A stretch of DNA of 64,000 nucleotides, taken from positions 1-64,000 of the forward strand of contig NADL03000557.1 of the NCBI GenBank assembly GCA_002205965.3, written 5' to 3'. Both the position numbers and the translations under genes were made by a program. Shown in pieces: positions 32,823-43,900 of this stretch; position 1 is the stretch's first letter, and each line of letters opens with the position of its first letter. The notes beneath the pieces are model-generated. The model did not search any database. It saw nothing but the letters and a program-made list of their open reading frames with translations, and was not told where the DNA came from. The stretch is from Kappaphycus alvarezii (lineage: Eukaryota; Rhodophyta; Florideophyceae; Gigartinales; Solieriaceae).

Positions 32823-33086
32823 TCAACACGCCGCAAAAGGCATCGCCGCAACTTCTGCAAACCCTTCTGTTACGATTGCAATCGCATTATCAGCACCCAT
32901 GAAAGCCGCCGCCCCGGCACCGGACGTTTCTTCAGAGGCGACACCAGCCGCAATCGTCCCGGCACTCGAGAACGATGCACCGCATGCGACGGTTCCGGAG
33001 ACTGAGGCCTGCTCTTGATGCATATCTGGGAGGCCCGTGGCAGAGCTGAACTGCGCAACGACCGCGCCAATGCTGATACTCTTCAT
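32823..33086 (-). CDS. Small Ala/Gly-rich protein, copy 2
   Basis: This minus-strand frame of 87 residues starts MKSISIGAVVAQFSSATG and is Ala/Gly/Ser-rich with two Cys. It aligns loosely with the secreted protein at 5402-5653: GASFSSAGTIAAG against GAGFHSHGTTSAG, then SGAGAAA against SGVAAGS, and a C-terminal AAMPFA against AAAALA. The N-terminus is less hydrophobic than in copy 1, so secretion is less certain. Similar length, strand-specific composition and shared pattern make a small gene family likely, although low-complexity similarity can mislead. The opposite strand also has a frame (32617-33018), so the strand choice is not final. Confidence 0.4.
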   Translation of the reverse strand: MKSISIGAVVAQFSSATGLPDMHQEQASVSGTVACGASFSSAGTIAAGVASEETSGAGAAAFMGADNAIAIVTEGFAEVAAMPFAAC

Positions 33087-34195
33087 TTCTTGCAGTGGAC
33101 TGGGAAATTTGGAAAGTTAAAGGTGGGTTGAAGGTGCCATCCTGCGTATGGCTGAGGATTTATGTCGTGCAATGATTGCGTTGCTTTGCCGCCCAAGTAC
33201 CGGTGTGATGGTGCTTCATGCGGGTATCTTGGAGAGCCGGCGAAGTTTTTTGTTTGTAACACTTCTGTATGAGTAATCTATCTTTCCCTGCAAAGAAAAC
33301 AAAAGCAAATGATGATCCAGGTTTCACTAGAGTTTGGTTGGCTGTTCCATAGATAAGGGATGGGTTCAAATCATGGAATAGAGCCGGTACAAGCTTCCGT
33401 ACCTGTATTGGTACGGTACGGTACTGTACTGTAAGGACATATAGAGTTTATATATCAGAATCGCCAAAATCTCACTTCAGCGATTATTCCGAACCCAGTA
33501 TGGTTCATATCTGAGGTATGGAATGGCGTAGCGTGCTTTGGTTGAATAACCACTGTGATAAAGAATATATTGATGATCGTCTAGGTGTAGGGTGAAGACC
33601 CTAAGGCAAAAAACCCAAGTACTAGAGACAGAGCACTAACTGCGGGGCACCAGTCTTACAGTGACATAGGTAGATATCACTAAGATAGGGACTACGAGGA
33701 TAAGTCACAGTATCCCTCTTTTGTACAGTAAAGCCCGAAGAGTAAAGGAGGTTCTTTTCTAAGGGGAAACGGGCTTCCTTGTTAGGGCCGTACAGTACGG
33801 GGACTCCCAACTGTTTTGGATGGCCACGGTCCGACTCGAGGAATAGGTCATATGGGTGTGAGACGCAGATATCAAGAGCACGTAGCGACCGCGAGCGAGG
33901 TCCGATCAGTACCGAATTACTGTGTAGTACAGTACGATCTACTACTTTGCAGTACATGCGCGGAAGTCAATGGTCGGGCGCGCGGGAGAAGATTGAATGC
34001 AGACGGTCGGCCGGGACGACTGTTTGAGGGAATGGGGCACGAGTAGAGTATAAAAGAAAGAGGGGAGAGGTAGGAAGTAGTAAAAGGCAGACACGATCGA
34101 CAGTAGCCGAATTTGGGTCTCACAGGGTGCGTCGCGTGAAAATACTAAATTTTGTTTACTGACAAACAGGCAGTTCTCATGTAATCGATTCATTT
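33087..34195. other. Intergenic with TACAGTA words and a TATA box
   Basis: TACGGTACGGTACTGTACTG near 33412, TACAGTA words near 33725, 33791 and 33928, and GAGTATAAAAGAAAG at about 34047 are seen. The last may be a promoter or the U3 of a solo LTR. Overlapping frames here lack domains. Confidence 0.35.
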
Positions 34196-34397
34196 CAAGA
34201 AATCTTAACACAGCGTCATGCCGCAGCAGCAGTAATGTCCAATGCAGCGTGCCTGTTGGCCGGCCTTCCGTCAGTTTTCTAGCGTTTGGACAACTCCCCG
34301 CCAACCCTTTACATTGTAAGCCTTTACCATCACGACATCCCTTAGGGAACAGCTGACCATATTTTTCATGCATTAAAAACACCCCAAATTTCCCCCC
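34196..34397 (+). mobile_element. LINE-like fragment RE-d with full 3' tail
   Basis: The fragment reads QEILTQRHAAAAVMSNAACL then LAGLPSVF and TAG (34280-34282). It then has a 3' tail of about 115 bases (from 34311 almost identical to 19642-19730) ending in a C-run. This copy links the coding end to the tail and so defines the 3' end of the family. It is extremely 5' truncated, with fewer than 30 codons left. Confidence 0.65.
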
Positions 34398-34461
34398 TTT
34401 CAAGAAGCTTCTTTACTCTTTTTACTTATCTTGAGTGTACACCGACTGACCGACTATTCAG

Positions 34462-35127
34462 TTACGAGCTAACTGGATGGACCACATCGGTCACGTGCAG
34501 TGGGGCCCGCGATATGATGGCCATAGCCACCGACGACCACAAAGTGCAACTGATACGCTGGTAGATGCGTGTGCGAATCGTAGCGTCCGAGGTGTGGCAT
34601 TTCGTGGCTACACGTGGCACAAACTCTTCGATAAATAATGCGGTATCCGGAGAAGGGGCACCGAGGGAGTCGAAGACCAGAGGTTGGAATCGGAAACCTG
34701 GGTCCCGGGAGGGCAGAGAGGGGGGGACCAGGCGCCTTGACAGCTTGTGCTGTAGGTCCTGGATCTTGCGATGGTGCATGAGGGAGGCAGCCCCACCGGC
34801 GACTTGCGTCGCTTTGGTGATGGAGGTCTGCTTGAACGGAGACGTGACGGCGACGTCACATGCAATGGGTCGGTCTGGTAGGGCAGGTTCAGTGTCACGG
34901 GGGGGATGCACGAGGAGAATGTCAGCGGGCCTGTAGTCCGTCCCGGGGAGGAGATTCTCAGCTTCGAACTCGTAGTCAAGGCCGGCGGCACGGAACACGT
35001 GCCACGCGAATACATTGCGAACGGAGTTGTGGCGGTGAATGCGCCCGAACTCTGAGACGCAGCGGTCGGCGGCATGGTCACCGTGGAATGCGTTGCAAAG
35101 ATAACGGTGCAGAGGCCTTTTTTTCAA
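34462..35127 (-). CDS. LINE-like fragment RE-e: endonuclease-like domain, open frame
   Basis: 221 codons are uninterrupted on the minus strand. In order: a Cys/His motif HGDHAADRC...RIHRHN (residues about 15-35), DYRPADILL (about 64-72), ACDVAVTSPF (about 88-97), HHRKIQDLQHKL (about 117-128), FQPLVFDSLGAPSPDTALFI, and RIYQRISCTLWSSVAMAIIS at the end. D...D...K in this setting fits a PD-(D/E)xK nuclease fold, as in the C-terminal endonuclease of R2-like non-LTR elements. That assignment is tentative. It has no reverse transcriptase and is 5' truncated. It faces copy RE-d tail to tail with about 64 bases between. Because it is fully open, it is either young or retained. Confidence 0.6.
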   Translation of the reverse strand: MKKRPLHRYLCNAFHGDHAADRCVSEFGRIHRHNSVRNVFAWHVFRAAGLDYEFEAENLLPGTDYRPADILLVHPPRDTEPALPDRPIACDVAVTSPFKQTSITKATQVAGGAASLMHHRKIQDLQHKLSRRLVPPSLPSRDPGFRFQPLVFDSLGAPSPDTALFIEEFVPRVATKCHTSDATIRTRIYQRISCTLWSSVAMAIISRAPLHVTDVVHPVSS

Positions 35128-35594
35128 GCTCTGATCAATCGTAAGATATTACAGTACTGTACTGTACATGTATATACTGTACAGTAACAGTGCGGGAGCT
35201 GTTTGTGGACAGTAAAAATATTTCCGACAAAAGAACCTAAAACTCAAACAAAATTTGAACCATTTCGCAAAAAATTTCCTCTTGCTTGCAAGTCACCTAT
35301 CTTTGGAAGCGCCTCGATCTACAACTAACCTTGCATAGAAAACAAAACCTGGCGACAATAATTGCAATGGAGTCATTATCATGACAACTGGGAAAATAAA
35401 GGTTTCAGTTGGAGAAATAGGGCCCAAATGGCCCAGTTTGCGCCTTCTAACATTTTCCTCGGGAAACTGGTGATAGAAAATAGCCCTGTAAAACTGCAAT
35501 AAATAAATACTCTAATGTCAAACATGAAGCAGTCATCTAACTGCGTCCATTGGTTAAATTCATCTTTGATCCTTAATGAACAAGACATCATCTA
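35128..35594. other. Intergenic
   Basis: Begins with a TACAGTACTGTACTGTACAT and TATATACTGTACAGTAA pair (35152-35191) that can fold on itself. Nothing else is recognised. Confidence 0.4.
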
Positions 35595-36430
35595 TTGGTC
35601 GCTTCTTCTTTGATCTCTTCACCTTCAATTTCAGATACACATGTGAACACAACAATGACTCATTACCTCTTTGCGACGAAGAAGATGACTATGAAGGCCC
35701 ACAGAGCCTTGCTCGAAGCATTGGAAAAAATCCGAGCGGGTGAGTCTTTTCGTATCGTCAGTGTCACCATGGACAACAGACTCTTCAAGATTTCGAAATC
35801 AAGTTTGCAGCGCTGGAGCAAATGGGCAGAACCACAGATACGGCAAAACAAAAATTTCTCTTTATTTATCACCTTGGAAAGGCCAAACCACGCTACAGTG
35901 TCTCGTTGGAAAAAGAGAAAGAAATTTTAGGTCGTTTTTCGCTTAGAGCCCTTTTTGGCCAATGAAGACTTGTCCAACAATGCACTTCAGTACCGTGATG
36001 AATTAGAAATGAATGGAAAAAGCATCTGCACGCCTAAGCCACGCCAAATTCTCGCTTTCCTGGCTTCGTAGCTTTGTGAAGCGACATTCTGACAAACTTA
36101 GCTCCTATGTTGCTCGTCCTGTGGACCAGCCCCGCATTCACTGTTTTAATGCTGAAACATTAACTAATTTTTTTTGCGCAAGTTGAGCTGGTTTACAGGA
36201 ATTAAAACATCAAGGCCCCTCATCAAGTCTACAATCTGGATGAAACAGGATTTTCTTCTGAGCGAGAATTATTCGGAAAAAGGTGAAGCGCGTAGTCACA
36301 TCTGTCGGAATTTCCGATAAAGTGACTTGGCCGAGAGTTGGTTTTCAGTATGGTAACTGCATATCTGTTCTGTTGTGCGTGAGTGGTACCGGCGAATGCG
36401 TGGCTTCTGCTGTAGCTTTCAAATGACCAT
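35595..36430 (+). pseudogene. pogo/Tigger-like DNA transposase (DDE_1), decayed
   Basis: The first frame (to 35930) has AHRALLEALEKIRAGESFRI and KISKSSLQRWSKWAEPQIR, a helix-turn-helix of the Psq/CENP-B type. Further on come WLRSFVKRHSDKLSSYVARP near 36060-36115, then VYNLDETG at 36227-36250, the first catalytic aspartate of DDE_1. KRVVTSVGISDKVTWPRVGF follows. The order is that of a pogo-like transposase. Several frame changes and stops (for example near 35900 and 36185) break it. The C-terminal catalytic part is missing, and no terminal inverted repeats were found. Confidence 0.6.
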
Positions 36431-37709
36431 CACAAGCACTGCACATGCCATATAGAAACCATGGCAAACAGATTTTACATAAACAAGTAGTGTTGGATTG
36501 CTTTAGAATTGTTGTTTCATTCACAGCTTGGCAGACTGGGCAGTTTTGGCACTTGCGGATCACCATATATCCGACCACACCGATATATAGACCGAATTGA
36601 CAAAAGTTCAGTCCTTGAATCTCTTGGACAAGAGGGGCAGATCAACATATAGTTGGAAGCTTGCTGGTTGCTTTTTGTTAAAGTTTTCGAGTGGCAGTCC
36701 TTATTAAGAGTCTGTGACACTAGTCCAGTTATCAAGGGCAATGTATTATAGTATTGAAACAGATTTATTTAGGTTCCAACTACCCTCGCTGGTACTACAT
36801 GCTCGTACCACTGTAACTTTGTGGCATCAGTAAAACGGGTGTCCGCTGCAGGATCCGTCTATATTGCTAGCTACCAGAAATCTATGTGCGCGGGTAGGGT
36901 ATAAAAGTTGCAATCATCGTAAGCGAAGCGTGCGCTTCGCGCCATAGAACCTGTGGCCTAATCGTCACAGAAATCATACACGATGGTAATTCTCATTTGA
37001 CGTGAGTTCGATTTTTCGTTCTCACGTCCAATGATATTTTTGCATTTCCTTATCTTCCCTGCTATATTGCGGCGTTACGGAAGCATTACACTGACAAATA
37101 AACAAAAAACAAAAACAAAAAGAGAGAGACATGATGGAGTGCAGACCAGGGTAAGGTGGGCGGGGATGGGAGAGGCATAGCTCGACTTCTCAGCGCGGGA
37201 ACGAGATTAGTGACCCTGTTGAGATAGTTTCCGCGGCGAAGTACATAACTGTAAGCCAAAAGCTACAGTAACGCGTAAGTGTAGACAGGGCGGCATGAGC
37301 CTGTCTCGCTCTCTATCCATCTCTCGCGTTTCATCCGCATAAACGAAAGCGTCTACATAAGACGAATCCCTGTTTGAGCTGGGATTGGTCTTTTTCCCAA
37401 TATTAAAGTACCTAACCTTTTTTCCCGTTTACTTCGAGTGGTGCGGGTGCTGGGAGTCCCATGAACTTGCATTCAAATCGTAATAAAGGTACTACTATTC
37501 GCTTAAGCTGCAGATCGCTAGCTTCTACCCTGTAGTAGATGCAGCGTTATGAGAACACAATACCACGGTACAAATAACTCGCAATTATTGTTGTCAAAGT
37601 CTCCATAAACGGGGAAGATTTGGGATACACTACTGATTACAGATGTAGAGTAGCTATTTCTGGACACGGGGGGAGGTCTATGTATTGGGGGTCCGTAAAG
37701 GAGACAGAG
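36431..37709. other. Intergenic with a TATA box and hairpin
   Basis: GGGTATAAAAGTTG near 36896 is a good TATA box. Just after it, GCGAAGC-GTGC-GCTTCGC (36923-36940) forms a hairpin. No gene with a recognisable product follows. Confidence 0.4.
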
Positions 37710-38072
37710 TCAGGCAGGAATCCTCCACAGGGCTGGTGTAAGACCAACCGTAAGAAATGTTGCGTTGAACGGAACCGTCTCCAGAGCTTGTCTTGTCATA
37801 AGGACGGATTGCGTCGGCACCGAAGCTCTCACAGCGACCTGCCTCACCACGTCTGTTAGAATTGTGAATGTGGCGGGGTGCCGCCCTCTAAGATTGGATA
37901 TTGGCATTGGATTCAGTCGGGACCTAGCATGCGCGGTGATAAGCTCTTGATACGTTCTGAACTTTGACGCTTTCGTGTCGTGCAAAGATTTCAAGAGGTC
38001 GAAATATCGGACCCGGTTGTTTGAGGGACCAAGTGGATTCACGAATGTAATGTTGAAACATTTTGTCCCCAT
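37710..38072 (-). mobile_element. LINE-like fragment RE-f (endonuclease-like C-terminus)
   Basis: The minus strand is open for 120 codons: FNITFVNPLGPS, KASKFRTYQELI, LNPMPISNLRGRHPATFTIL, VVRQVAVR, QALETVPFNATFLTVGLTPA. This aligns with RE-b and RE-c (DVTxxNPL, K..KY, LxPxPISxLGGxH, VAVR, QR...). The SNAACLLAG phrase has become FNATFLTVG, so the copy is more diverged or belongs to a subfamily with RE-a. Confidence 0.55.
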
Positions 38073-38385
38073 TAAGTTTCTTGGAGTGTGCTTTAATCAA
38101 TAAGGCAATTAATATATGCTTTGGTTCTATTTGAACAGGTTCTGCGCAAGGAACAGTCACGTATCATAGCTTCGCCTCTGAATATGAATCAAGTGGAAGA
38201 TTTAGAGCTAGTATTGGCGTGGTTTGCGACACGTTGCTGAGGTTACTGCCATTATTCCTTATAGGAATTGATATGAAGGTGTCGTATGTCATCGAACGGC
38301 CGTTAGGTAAATTTTTATAAACAGAAAACGTTACGCTCTTACTCTATCGCTATTTAACAGCATCATACCTCACCGACTTGTAACT
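38073..38385. other. Intergenic
   Basis: No gene or repeat is recognised. Confidence 0.4.
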
Positions 38386-38970
38386 TTAGCTCTCCAGAAT
38401 GATATTTCTTCTCTTCAATAAGTCTCCCGCTACGGCTTCCCATTTAATATCCCGTTCGCCCAATGTCTTGATAGCTGGCGTAACGGGTGCATACTCAGGG
38501 ACCTCGACGGATGTAACGAGAATTCCAATGGTGAGAGTGTCGTCGAGCTTGACATCCATGTTGCGGAGCTCCTCGACGATGCCAGAGATCTTTTCGATTT
38601 GCTTAAAAATTTCTAACTCCACACTCCTGTACTGAACAGAAACCAACTCAGAAATCATAGTTATTTTTGAGGCAGTTGATGTTGACCTATAGCGAGCATC
38701 GAGCATCTCCATAATTTCCTTAGGTTTCCCTATCACCGCACGGACGACACACAGGGCGTGATCATTCAAAGCACTAACGATAATGCTGATCGCTTGAAGC
38801 CGCCGCTCGGAGAACCTGGCTTAAGCACCAAACGATCTCGTAAAGGAAGTGGAAGCCATTAATTCATCGAGTTCCACGGCGTAGCAGGCGGCCTCCATTC
38901 GAATCCTCCATAGACCGTAGTCGGACTTGTCGTCGAGAGGGTGGATGCGAAAATTCCGGTGAGCAGACAT
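38386..38970 (-). mobile_element. Ty1/copia gag fossil (element E5)
   Basis: The minus strand starts MSAHRNFRIHPLDDKSDYGL with WRIRMEAACYAVELDEL. It continues with a region of 127 codons (CVVRAVIGKPKEIMEMLDAR, KITMISELVSVQY, IFKQIEKISGIVEELRNM, LTIGILVTSVE). This is the UBN2-type gag pattern of copia elements. It has one or two breaks. The rest of the element is not recognised nearby. Confidence 0.6.
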
Positions 38971-40260
38971 GATGGCGTAAGACTGAAATAGAAAACCAAT
39001 ACGTCGGTAAGTACGTTGACAGGGCTAATTGTGGGGCCTGGTCCCATAACATTTCAGATATAAAAGATTGGTTTTACCACTCCGGTGACCGAGTCGGATA
39101 AAGTTCAACCATTAGACTGAACTAAATATTAATCCGATCGGTACTAAATTAATAAAGAAACTGTGATACTCCGCAGTACTGACTATCTCTATCGTCTGGA
39201 TGAATTATTGCTGATGCACAGAGAGTATCACAAACATACCGTTCGGATTTGAAAACATAGTGAGAGGGAGTGCTGCACTTCCTACTCTCTTGTTTGTTCG
39301 AAATTCCGTAAATTTGAACAAAAAATAAATGGAGCACGTAGACATGCTTTACATGATATAGTCTGACAACAGGAAATTAAAAGAAATAACACATCATGCT
39401 GTAGATGGTATAGTCTGACTTTCCCGTTCTCGGTAAGAACAGTAAGGATGACTAAATGATCAGTAAATCCGACAATGTTGAATTCAAATTCGGAAACAAA
39501 AGCACAAAAGTTTTCATAAATCTTCTAGAAATGAATAGAGAATCTGATTAATAGAAGAGGAACCTAATTGACCAGTATATATAGCAAGGAGTTTATGGAA
39601 TCCAGAGAGTCAATATATGCTTCATAACGTTCCATCTGTGAGTTTTATTGATGTAAATGTAACTATAATTTGAAAGGGGGACGGAACAAATGGAACAAGT
39701 TGTGTAAAATAGCCATACGAGGAAGCATAAGCTCAAATGTAACGTTATAATCGCACCAGATGGATTTATTATGCGCGCAAACAAAACGATTGAAGGAGGT
39801 CGGGACGACTGGATTCTGCATCAGAATGAGCGAATTATAGGTACAATTACCAGAGACGTTACAAATCGATAGACGTAAGCATTGTTTGAATGAAGATTCA
39901 AGGTACAGACATAGGTGTCTTTTGGGGACTTTGTATGAAGGGAAAAATTTACAGCCGTTTCAAATGGCATTTAGCAGAAGGATAGCTAGAAGAAGGTTTA
40001 TAGTAATGTGTTTGTTGGAGTAAATTAAGCTTTTATTCTCTGCAACGGATTTGAAGAGGAATCTGAAGGGTTTGAAGTATCCTGTGGGCGCATCCTACAA
40101 TACTGCTATGATTCTGGAAAAACGTCCGCAATTGTGGGCAACCCAAACAGATATCCGTATTCTTTGCCATTCACGCGTATTTCTTAGAAAAATAACTATC
40201 CTTAATACAGTAAAGTCATAAAGAAACACTTCTCTCATCAGAAGGAGCTCGTACCAAGAT
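38971..40260. other. AT-rich intergenic DNA
   Basis: It may include the leader of the copia gag fossil just to the right of 38970. Nothing else is seen. Confidence 0.35.
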
Positions 40261-40990
40261 TCAAGAGGAATAAGGTGAAAGTATGGGAGTGCGCTGCGGT
40301 GAGAACGGCATGTGGACTGTCCGCTCGAGATTCTGCGAGTTCATTTGGGCCGCTTTACTTCGTATTTCATGCAAAAAAATTCCAAAAAAGAAAATCGTGC
40401 TTTCACTAGTACCACAGGAGACGTTTAACTTACGTCGAAACGCGTCTAACATCAGTTTTACATTTTTCCAGCGCAATATTTTACTGCGCTTCGCAAACTT
40501 CGTGAAGTTATTAGCCCTCTTTTTCCCACTCTTCGCGCTCCTTCTGGCACGCTCTAGACGCAGATCCACTCGCGGCAAGTCTGTTACTCGGAAATAATTC
40601 CCATACTGCTCCACATACGCTTCCATATTCCTTTTTTCACCCCGTTCTCTCTGCATGCAGCGTTCGTTATTCATTTTCCCCTTGGCACCGCTGCCTGAAA
40701 CCTCCTCACCATTTACATCTTTGCATGCATTCTTTCGCTTTATCGCACTCCTGATTAGTTCTAGCCTCACCTTTTCCTATCTTTGTTCAAAGTCTTTGTT
40801 TTGTATTTCTACGCCTTTTTCTCTCGGTTCTGGTCCTTCCGCATCAAAAGTTTGCCTATTTCTTCAACCTTGGACCAACTCCTGACATTCGCTGGTATCT
40901 TTTGTCTTTGTGGTCAAAAAACTCCTGCAGATGCTTTTGATAGTCTTATTTGCTTTCCTATGCTACATGCTGTGGTATGCAAGTATTTTT
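40261..40990 (-). pseudogene. Decayed gene for a basic, charged protein
   Basis: 169 codons are open from 40770 to 40261. In the same frame further upstream are protein-like segments (REKGVEIQNKDFEQR and HLQEFFDHKDKRYQRM) separated by stops, including a TAG just before 40770. The composition is Lys/Arg/Glu-rich and helical, with possible coiled coil (KVRLELIRSAIKRK). I do not recognise the family. Accessory Myb-like proteins of DNA transposons can look like this, but no motif proves it. Confidence 0.4.
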
Positions 40991-43900
40991 GATCGAGCGC
41001 GTCGCAGAAGCCTTCAATAAATCCGCGTTTCTGCCAAAAATGCAACGTGCGCTGTTGAAGCCAGTACTTCTCACACAATAATCAGGTCTTCAGTAGTCGT
41101 TAGGATTTGATGGAACGCTTGCAAGCAGAAAATATACATCAGAGGTGAAATAAATCGGATAGATGGAGCAAAGGAAAGGAAAAAATGGAAAAAACAGACG
41201 CTTAAAGTTGGTATTTCACCCTTTTCCATGACCAAGTACTGATTCTGGTTAAACTGCACCGAAAATTGCAGCGTACAATAACTAGCTTTCCTAAAAAATG
41301 TCTCAAGGGTCTTCCTAAACTACTTATTTTAGAATTGCGACATCGAGTTACACAATTTAATTTATTTCCTGAAATTAGGCATTTTCATTTCTGAATTATT
41401 TTTGCATAAGCTCTCTGTTTTGATAAGGTATTCAAATTATTCAGGAAAAGCATCGAGGACGAAAATTATTAAAATAAATCGAGAAAAGTCCTTAAGAAAC
41501 TGTATGAAAATTGTTTAGTGTCAACTATCCCTTCATCTGCAAAAAACCACAAGCATGAATTTAGTTAATAATTATGCCGTTGTTTTCGAAACGGCAATTC
41601 GCTCTTTTCTGAAGGCCGTCACATCACTTTTTGAGCTCTCTTATGTAGTTTTGCTTCTGCGAAGTTTGTTTGGCAGCTGAAAATTTAATTGCATTCGGTC
41701 TGTTTCAGTGGATCCGACTTAATCTTCAGTTTGCCGTAGCCATCACATGTATAAGAATTGGATCACGAATTGGTTGTAAACAGCTCCGATTCAGAGAAAT
41801 TATACTCCATCATTCGTGCAACATTCCAAAAAAGCCGTCAACATATTTTCGACCACTGGATACTCGCCGATTACAGCCTTCTTCGCTGACTGTTGGCGTT
41901 TCTGTAACGGGATTTTCCAATCAATTATAGATCTAGTAAATGATAAACCACATCGAACGCCTTTTTCAAGAATATCACCTAAGGCGATGGGGTTTATATC
42001 GCTCTAAAGTCCTAGTTTATATTTCATTCCCATTTTTTCCGGTATGTTATCTTGCTAATTACTCTGCAGTTTAGAGATCTCAAGATAAGACATTTTCATC
42101 TAGATATTGTTGATTGATACTCATATATAGCGAATTGAACAACAATATATTGGGACCTTGTAATCATACAGTTTATGTTTGCTAATGAAGTAATTTCCCC
42201 TTAGTTTCTGCGTCTTCTCGGCCAAAATACCCTTATGAACATTTCATCTGTCGCAAAGCGTGCATTCAGAAATCCAATTAAATTTGGTTTGTTTTTTTGT
42301 AGCTCATCTGCAGAGCAAAATGATCTGGTATCGAAAATAGAATACGTTTACGCAAATCTCGCAATAATGAGGATAATTTAGTAACCATTCTTCCAATTTT
42401 CACTGTTTCAATTTAAAATCTTCGCTAAATCCGTTTTCGATCGTATTTATTATTATTGAAAGAGAAAAAAGGTGTACTTGCCTGTGTTACGCGGTTGCCT
42501 ATATTTTGTTCTTCTAAATATATTCTACTTTTACTCTTTCACCCACTATGCGACTAAGTCTTTAAAATCTCTCTATAGTTACTATCATAAGTCCAGCCAG
42601 CTGACCGGGTGTGGTTTTCGTACGGTCAAACACAATACACCTTCAATAATGTTCATAAGTCACTATTTCTATTCCTATGGACCTAAAATTTGGAGAAAAA
42701 CTACACTCTCTTAGAATCAGTACAAAATTTTTGTTGAATTCTTAACGTGCTCCAAAAATCCGCTAAAAAACCACAGTATTTCGTAGATATCTTGTTAAAT
42801 AAATCATATCATCTATGTAACTTAGTCAGTTGACACACCAATTAAGAATTAATCATAGCAGAAACTCAAAAAATAGTACACCAGTCGCTGATAAGTCAAC
42901 GAAAACCTATGTTACTCCTTAAGCTGACAAACAAGATTTTGCCTAACGATTCTAGCACTCTAGTCAACCTTTTTACAGTTCCAAAAGTTGTACTCAAATA
43001 GGACATTTTCTTGTAGATGCTTCCGTAAAGTTTCAACCTATCCAGGTCTTTTGTCCTTTGATTACACATGGTACACGGCCTCGAAGAAAGCATCACAAAA
43101 TGGCGATAGGGGCGCTCCATTATCTTCCATTGTAGAATCGCCGGCCATGTGCCTGCATTTTTGTATTCCTTTTCCCCTGGAAAATCAGGCGTCCACGAGA
43201 AGGTACTTGAATGCGTCAGCAGGGGTGAAGGTCTGCACAGGTAGGTTCATATTCACTTAGGCCCTGTTTATAGGGAGGAGGGATTATGCGTCTTATTTTG
43301 TTGTGAGAGAAACGGCAGTGGGAGTTCTTATGATTTTTCTGTAACATACGCTCATGCTACGCCAAATAATGTCCAGTGTTATTTTGCTGAAATAAGGTCT
43401 GGTTGGTTTGGGAATACTTCATGTATTATAATTGTAATGAATAAAATTGGGAATGAATATACGCATAAGAAACGAAATAATCACATTTTCACTTAATTTT
43501 CCTTAATTTACTTACCAGGGACGATAAATGCTGTCCGCAAAACTATTTTCAACTCTTTTTTAAATGTTTACTCTGTCTTTTTCAACCCTTAACTTCTTTT
43601 CGTGTTAAGATTTGCAGATATAGCGGCTATTACCTAGTCCTCTCTCTCATTTAGGTTTTTAATTATTCTTACCGTATACGTTAATGATTTCATGAGCCTC
43701 GCTGAGATGAACTGGTACGTTATCTTTTTATGTAATCTTCGCGGAATGATATTAGCACACAGGGTAAGCACGTTCTTTTTTGAACAAAAAGCCAGCAAAT
43801 GATTACATGATCGGTCTTATTGGATAAAAATCGGCTTGTTTCGTGTATGCATGACGGTATACGTATAGTTAAACAGATCTAGGGGCTGGGTGTTTGCCTA

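Noticed and set aside
32617-33018. Plus-strand Pro/Ser/Thr-rich frame of 133 codons
   Set aside because: It overlaps the minus-strand Ala/Gly-rich frame, which has a paralogue in the window. Kept only as an alternative.
36345-36578. Cys-rich minus-strand frame (CQNCPVCQ...)
   Set aside because: It lies largely opposite and just after the pogo-like transposase reading, and the Cys spacing fits no known finger.
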